Source: Panax quinquefolius (lineage: Eukaryota > Streptophyta > Magnoliopsida > Apiales > Araliaceae). From it: 64,000 bases of DNA. The stretch lies in assembly GCA_020205615.1 (NCBI GenBank), contig CM035164.1, forward strand, positions 126,831,537 to 126,895,536. The letters are read 5' to 3'. The notes under the pieces are model-generated. The model saw only the letters and a program-made list of their open reading frames with translations. It did not search any database and had not been told where the DNA came from. The position numbers were made by a program, and so were the translations under genes. This document shows positions 57,650-64,000 of the stretch, in pieces (the stretch's first letter is position 1; every line of letters starts with the position of its first letter).

Positions 57650-60478
57650 TGTGACGCCCCCAAAATAGGTCCATTCCATCCAACCCATTCTCGAGTCGCC
57701 AAATACATGAGTACGTAAATAACTACAACTTTATTATTACAACATATAAACCAGTGAGTTTAAATACGGATATTGCCATCTAGACAATATCCATACATAA
57801 ATAAATCCCCATCATAATTATTGATACATTATTTTACAAAATGGTGAGGACTACTAAACAACTCTCTCTAGAACCTTCATTCCATACCCCGACTAAGTAC
57901 TTTCGCTACATTCTCGCCTCCCGAGAAGAAAAATGGAACAACAAGGAAAAGGGTGAGCTCAACTAGCCCAAGAAAGAATATTATGACTAAGATAATGTAC
58001 AACAAATTATCGTTAGTCTTCAACAGGAAAAATATAATAGAATACAATAGACAACAAATTTTAAATCAATATTCGCAATGGAAATAATAATTCATTAGAA
58101 GAGTTAAGTAGAGAATGCAAACTACTATCTTCTATGTATGAATTTAAAAGTTCATCGTCTCATCTTTTATCCTGTAACATCAATCAATATACATCCGAAT
58201 CAAATATTCATCTTTGCACTACTGCCAAAGATATTCATCGATTAATTCATGTTCATTTAAACACCGCTCATCTTTTTTGACTACGAATTGAAAGATATTC
58301 TTCAGAAATCATTCATCTTTGCACTACTGGTGCCAAAGATATTCTTAAGAAATCATTCATCTTTTTGCACTACAGGTGCCAAAGATATTCCATAATATCA
58401 TCATTTAAGGTCGAGGATGATGAAAAATATTTTTAAAGAAACGAATCCAAATTGAAACAAAATGACAAGGATTAAGGATTAAGGATTCGTACTTGGTTTT
58501 ATCCACGTCAAAATACCTCAAAAATAATTATAGTGGTGTAAAATTCAAGAATGATCAAAACATGGATACAATCGGAAAGCTAGTATCCGAATAGATATTT
58601 TGGACAAAAAAAAGAAATTTTATTTTTTATGAATAAGACCAGATATCGTGAATAGTCTTAGTATCGTGAATAATCTTGCGATATCGTGAATAATAACTCG
58701 ACACCAAAAGATAGAAATTCCACAAAAACATCTTCACGCTTCATGAATAGTACTAAATGAATAGTAACAAGTGAATAAGAACTCATGAATAAGAACTCGT
58801 GAATAAGAACTCATGAATAAGAACCCATGAATAGTAACCCCACATGAAAAAGTTCCAAATTTGATAAAACTTCGATCAACATTTCAAAGATAATGATATT
58901 GAAGAAATAATATCATTACGAAAAAAAATAATATCCCTTACCTCGAAAGATCAAGATCTTACTTAGCTAGAATCTAAGGGTATAGTCTTTGAAGGAACTT
59001 GCACCGCTCTAGCAATACTCAAAGTATACTCAAAATACTCACAAGAATACGCTCGATAATATAGAGAGAAAACTTGAGTTCAGGTGTGATTTTCAATTCT
59101 AACCTAAGCACCCTATTTATAGAAAATTCTTTAGAACACCAAAGCGAAAAATTTAATAAATTAATATATATATATATATATATATAAATTCATACGCCAA
59201 CCTTAGAATTCAGATCCTAGCATTTCCCACATGCCACCTTCTAGAAAAGTAAGAAAAAACGTTTTTCATAAAATAAATAATTAAAACTTTCAAAAATCAA
59301 TTATTTGAGCTTGAACTTCAATAATTCATAATAAATAGCCCTTTCATCAGAAAATTCGAATCTCATGAGTTTTTATAGGAAATTCAATTCTCTACAACTT
59401 TGCAGAAGAAAGTTTTCCAAATTCCAAATGGAAATTGACCTAAATCCACAAACGGACAATTTTACAGTTTATAATCAAATTTCGGTCAATAAATGGGGTC
59501 CATGACATGTTTAACATGTTTTAAACATTTATTGCAACAAAAATACTCTTCCTCCTCGATATACTCATATATCCCACATTCGTTTGTAAAATATCACCGT
59601 TAATATATTATTAAAATAATATATTTAAATGAATTATTTTATCGAGAAAAGATAAAATATTAATTTTCAACAATTGTCATTTTAAAAATTTTCTCCATCT
59701 ATATCCACATAAAATCAATATTTTCTCATCATATAAATCAATAATTAATTATTCACAAATAATATTACGTAATCACAATATTGACAACCGTGCGCCTCCA
59801 GGAAAGAGGGGCTTTCCAATAAGAATTTCTTCTTACTAACTAGCACAATTAGATGACCAAAAACTCTCCTTAGATGAAACTTTCTAGACATTGCCAATAA
59901 TGTTATCTAATAATATTATTCGGATAATAAGAATTATTGATTCGATAATGAAAGATCTTCGTGTAATGACAATTATCAAACAACATGAATATAAAATATC
60001 AACGCAACAATTATTAACTCAATAAAATAATCGAATAAGAATTCATCAGAACCATTATTGAGTAGTGCCTTTCACGTAAGAATCAATAATTGGTGCAATA
60101 CTGGTATCTACTTGTTCAACAACGCCAGTATTAGTGTTTTTTTTTTAACCACCGGTATTCAACAAAGATAATTAATAACTACTGTGCCATTATTTAAAAA
60201 CAACTTATATTTGTCGTTTTCTTCATCCAATCGCTTTCACATGGGGCCCACACATGGTCATTTATTGCATTCGTCATTTAATATTCCCAAACAAGATTTA
60301 ATATTCCACGACCAAACGAATATTCCCAACGATAATGAATATTTTATAACCACTTGCTTATTTTGAAATATTTGCGTATTTAACCCTTAACTATCCACAT
60401 TAATCAAATCAACCCTTACTATTTCAAAATAATAAATAAAGGAAATTCCTTTTATTTAAAAAATTTGAAGGTCTTACA
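57650..60478 (-). repeat. Type-D LTR (3' LTR of element D)
   Basis: tgtgacgcccccaaaatagg to gaaggtcttaca on the plus strand, 2.83 kb, clearly diverged from A and B. Minus-strand TATA TATAAATAG at 59113-59121. Contains three to four ~60-bp repeats around catctttgcactactgccaa (58205-58390) and a 15-bp array gaataagaactcatg (58765-58840). Confidence 0.82.
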
Positions 60479-60492
60479 ACCTCTCCTCCTTA
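60479..60492 (-). other. Polypurine tract of element D
   Basis: Plus strand acctctcctcctta after the LTR; minus strand TAAGGAGGAGAGGT. Confidence 0.75.
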
Positions 60493-60519
60493 TGAAATTT
60501 CGTCTCTCGAAATTGGCGT

Positions 60520-61700
60520 ACGTACTGTGTTTTCAAAAGGTGAGGATACCTCGCTTTCATTTCCGCTTTCCAATTCCCGTGTCATTTCCTCTATAGCATA
60601 ATTCCTCCACAAAACTTTAACTTGTGGTATGACCTTTCATGGCGTAGGACATGCTCCTTCCTATCCAAAATCTTGGCGACAGTACCTCCTCATACGTTAA
60701 GTCTTCGGCTATCTCGTCCGGTTCTAACTCAATAACGTGGTTCGGGTCTTTCACATATTTACGAAGTACAGATATGTGAAACACATTATGAACACGAGAC
60801 ATACTTGGAGGTAACGCAAGTCTATAGGCTACATTTCCTACTCGGTCAAGAATTTGAAATGGACCAATAAATCGTGGATTGAGCTTTCCTCTCTTCCCAA
60901 ATCTTGTAACTCCCTTCCATGGAGCAACTTGCAACAATACATGATCCCTACATTAAATTCCACGTCCTTTCGATGAAGATCCGCATAACTCTTTTGTCGA
61001 TCTTGTGCCGCTTTGTATCGTTGTCGAATCATTTGGATCTTTTCGGTGAGTCATACGTCTTTAACTTTCGGGTCCCAACAATGTTGCTTCACCCACCTCA
61101 TCCCAACATATTGGAGAACGACATTTTCGTCCATATAATGCTTCAAATGGAACCATGCCTATATTTGTTTAATAACTATTGTTGTATGAGAATTCCACCA
61201 ATGGCAAGTACTTATCCCAACTTCCTTTGAAATCTAGGACTTAGAGTTTTAATATATCTTCAAGAGTTTGAGTAGTCCTTTCTGATTGCCCATCCGTTTG
61301 AGGATGGTATGCCAAACTGAATCGTAAATTCGTGCCCATAGCTTTTTGCAAGCTAACCCAAAATCTTGAAGTGAATCTTGGGTCACTATCCGAAACTATG
61401 GATACAGGCATGCCATGCAACCTCACAATCTCATTCACGTACATACTAGCAAGACGTTCAAGGGAATAAGTCTCCCAGATATCGGCAAGAAATGAGCGAT
61501 TTGGTTAATCTATCAACAATGACCCAAATAGCATTGATGCCTTGAGAAACCGTAGGAAGACCCGTGAATCGAAATCCATGGTAATGTGTTCCCACTTCCA
61601 TTCCGGAATCTCAAGTGGTTGCAGACGGACCCTTTAGGTATAAGATGCTCCGCCTTTACACGTTGTGCAAGTTAAACACATCGAGATAAACTTTGCAATC
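60520..61700 (-). pseudogene. Integrase with chromodomain of element D (broken)
   Basis: 60545-60628 reads [20 protein letters not shown], a chromodomain. 60617-60937 is a well-kept C-terminal domain: [50 protein letters not shown]. 61241-61444 retains the second catalytic Asp (VSDSDPRF) and the Glu region (QTDGQSERTTQTLEDIL). This is the best-kept integrase here, yet stops separate the parts. Confidence 0.85.
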
Positions 61701-62290
61701 TCTCTCTTCATATTGTTCCACCAAAATGTATGTCAAGATCACGATACATTTTAGTACTTCCAGGATGGATTGCAAATGGCGATTGTGTGCCTCTCCATCA
61801 TAATCTTGTACTTCAAATCGAGTCGTTAGGAACACAAAGTCTAGAGTGGACTCAAGTATTCCTTCTTCATCAATTTTCGCCTTCGAGATAGCTCCTTCTT
61901 GTACTTTCTTCTTCATACGCGATCGCCTCGGCCCGGTGGCTTGAGCAACCTTAACTTTTTCTATTAAAGTTGGCTCTATGCATATACTTGACATCATCGC
62001 ACTTTTCGTTCCGTGATATGATCTTCTACTCAACGCCACCGTCCTACCACGCTCGCTTTTCCAAGATGGTATGGTTAGAATATGTGCGAAATGAGTCGCC
62101 TCTTGAGCTCTTGAAAATCTTCTTCGCGTTCCTCGCCCATACAAATTTTGTATCTTTTCGAGTCACTAAGTTAACGGAATAGCAATTCGAGAATATCCTT
62201 CAACGAATCTCCGATAATAACCAACTAAGCCTGAAAGCTACGATTTCGATTCTCGACTTAGGTTGCTCTCAAACCGTGACTCATATCCCA
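61700..62290 (-). pseudogene. RNase H to RT-connection remnant of element D
   Basis: Minus strand 62050-62280 gives the end of RT (LVIIGDSLKDILE-like, KRYKICM, EDFQELKR) by comparison with A1 and A2. The catalytic RT core and fingers that should follow are missing. Confidence 0.55.
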
Positions 62291-62880
62291 ATCTTGGATA
62301 AAGACGTCACAATGACACCTATCGCTTTATTATCGCATCGAATATGACGTCCCTACAGAGAGTTCGCTTAGGTGAATTCCACAAAGGAAGTCACAAGATA
62401 AAGGCTCGGTACCAAATTTATAGTTGAATTTTTAACTCACGAAGTTCAATAGAGCCATTCGATATGAGATTTTAGAAATGAGTTTTGATTAGGGTTCAAA
62501 AGTCGATACAAAATTTAATATCGAGGCTTTGGGAGTAAGCCAAGAAATTCTTCAGAAATACGCCGGAAAAATCAATAACAATAGGAATATTATTCAAATC
62601 TGACGTGTCTTTATTCAAATCCATAACATGGACTAAGAAAATTTGACATCCGTAATAAACGAATGACTTCATGGCTTGATATGAAAATGTTTGACTACAA
62701 TGGTTTGATTGCTTGAATTCGAATAACAGTTGCTTAGGAATATGAAAACTAACAACCTTACGAAAATAATCAATTTCGGCATGATGAGTAGTTAACCTTA
62801 AAATCACATCAAAAACAAATATCTCTATTGAAATAAGGTTAACGGTGTAATGTGATAGTGCCAACCCTGAATCAAGCAAG
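62291..62880 (-). pseudogene. Protease-side remnant of element D
   Basis: 62496-62879 reads YTVNLISIEIFVFDVILRLT and THHAEIDYFRKVVSFHIPKQ, the protease C-terminal half. 62290-62430 has the extra segment shared with type B (acacaaggaagtcac-like). The direct join to the RT end shows an internal deletion. Confidence 0.6.
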
Positions 62881-63059
62881 ATTTATAAATGATGGTTGTG
62901 ATGAAAGTTTCTCTAACGGAGTTTCCACAGATAGGTCAAAGTCTAATTTCTCCGTAGTCAAGTTCAAACGTTGAGCGCAAGACGAAGAGATAAAAGAATG
63001 GGTAGAACCTAGATTCTAGTAAGGTATATACTTCGCAAGAATTTATAATTAACTAACCC

Positions 63060-64000
63060 GTGCTAACTTCGCTACGGTTCCTCGTATTTTTGACCGGGTC
63101 ACGACAAACGCTTCTTCCAAGAACCGTTGACTTTGACTTTTCGACATCCTTTTGAGTCACCATTCACGCCGGATCGGTTTTCGATATCGTATAATCTCGA
63201 GCGATATGTCCTTCTTTTCCACAATTATAGCATACCTTGGAAGGCTTTGAAACAGTTTGACCTTATATGTCCCTCCTCTTCACATCTGTAGCATCTAACG
63301 GCGGCGATCGTTCTCTTCCCTAGAATTTGTTGATGATCTTGATGTTCTTTTAACGCCTTCCGTCATCCATCGTTAAATCTTCTTTTTAGATTGGACATCT
63401 CTTTCCATAATATCAACGCGTCGTGCGGCTTTTACCCATGCATCACTCATTCTCACTCGTTCGCTTATTTCTTCTTTCAAATTTCAGATTCCACTTTTAT
63501 CATCTTATACTCGCCAAAGAGTGCTTCATTCAAGATCACGTGTCGGGTAACACAAGCTTGAATCGTTGCATCCTTTTGCTCCACGATTTTGCTCGCAATT
63601 CTTTAGCTTTCTTTTCTAACTCATGAATACGATTTTGCAATTCTATATTTTGATCATAAAATACCTCTAATAAACTCTCTTGGTACCTCTTCTTCCTCTT
63701 CTTCCTCACTCTCATTTGTTACCTCTGCGATTATCTCGTGCAACTATCAATTCTTCACTCACCACACGGATATCTCTAATTCCTTCTTCACCGACATCAC
63801 ATTATCCCGGTTTGGCGATTAGAGGTGTCTCCACGATCTCATTCACTCCATTGTTAACGCTTCAAAGAACCATTCTTAAAAACTATCATAAAACAAGGGT
63901 TAATTAAGAAAATCAATATATCACATAATATCCCTATATCTTGACCAACTAACAAATAAGCTTAGGTAGGACACACTAGCGAAGGATTTACTCGCCTCTC
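63060..64000 (-). pseudogene. gag of element D (to window edge)
   Basis: 63195-63300 encodes two zinc knuckles: CYRCEEEGHIRSNC (complete) and CYNCGKEGHIARDY (last Cys replaced). Near 63605-63720 it has an acidic run followed by FYDQNIELQNRIHELEKK, a coiled coil shared with type B. The leader toward the primer-binding site begins near 63890; the 5' LTR is beyond the window. Confidence 0.7.

Overview
This window looks like plant nuclear DNA, most likely from a eudicot. It is AT-rich, has no operons or ribosome-binding sites, carries a plant-type PLS-class pentatricopeptide-repeat gene close to Arabidopsis At1g53600, has GT-AG spliced exons of a serine-carboxypeptidase-like gene, and is mostly nested LTR retrotransposons and MITEs. 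All assignments come from reading the sequence; no database search or percent identity was computed.

Layout. (1) Positions 1-27470 are a nest of Ty3/gypsy elements, nearly all reading on the minus strand. Three related types occur. Type A has 2.5-2.7 kb LTRs and a gag-pol ending in a chromodomain, which indicates a Tekay/Del-like chromovirus. Type B has 2.4 kb LTRs and gag-protease but no reverse transcriptase, RNase H or integrase, so it is non-autonomous. Type D has a 2.8 kb LTR and a gag-pol with most of RT deleted. A complete B element (14374-23233) sits inside the coding region of an A element (8290-27260), which itself sits inside the gag of an older plus-strand A element whose pieces remain at 5786-7312 and 27261-27470. 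(2) Positions 27471-44602 are a gene-bearing island: a two-exon remnant of a serine carboxypeptidase-like gene, a small acidic protein gene of unknown function, the intact intron-less PPR gene, and a tandem trio of small membrane-anchored glycine-rich protein genes (one intact, two broken). MITEs, short tandem repeats and a Ty1/copia fragment lie between them. (3) Positions 44603-57649 hold an older A-type LTR split by a complete A element (45360-55249) with a perfect 5-bp target-site duplication (TCATA). (4) Positions 57650-64000 hold a D-type element inserted in an LTR minisatellite; it runs off the right edge.

How the parts relate. The autonomous-type elements show the usual minus-strand order: 5' LTR, tRNA-Met-type primer binding site, gag with CCHC knuckles, protease, RT, RNase H, integrase with chromodomain, polypurine tract, 3' LTR. 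All copies are broken by frameshifts and stops. Type B appears chimeric: its LTR resembles A, its gag resembles D, and its 3' internal part is an LTR-A-like segment in which a ~57-bp unit has expanded to about 12 copies. The LTR R-U5 regions are very long (about 1.6 kb), are transcribed as RNA leader, and carry minisatellites and conserved hairpins; these are the best candidates here for undescribed cis signals. The gene island is cleanly readable, whereas the retroelement copies vary at the same small motifs from copy to copy, which may reflect methylation-driven decay or a sequencing artefact.
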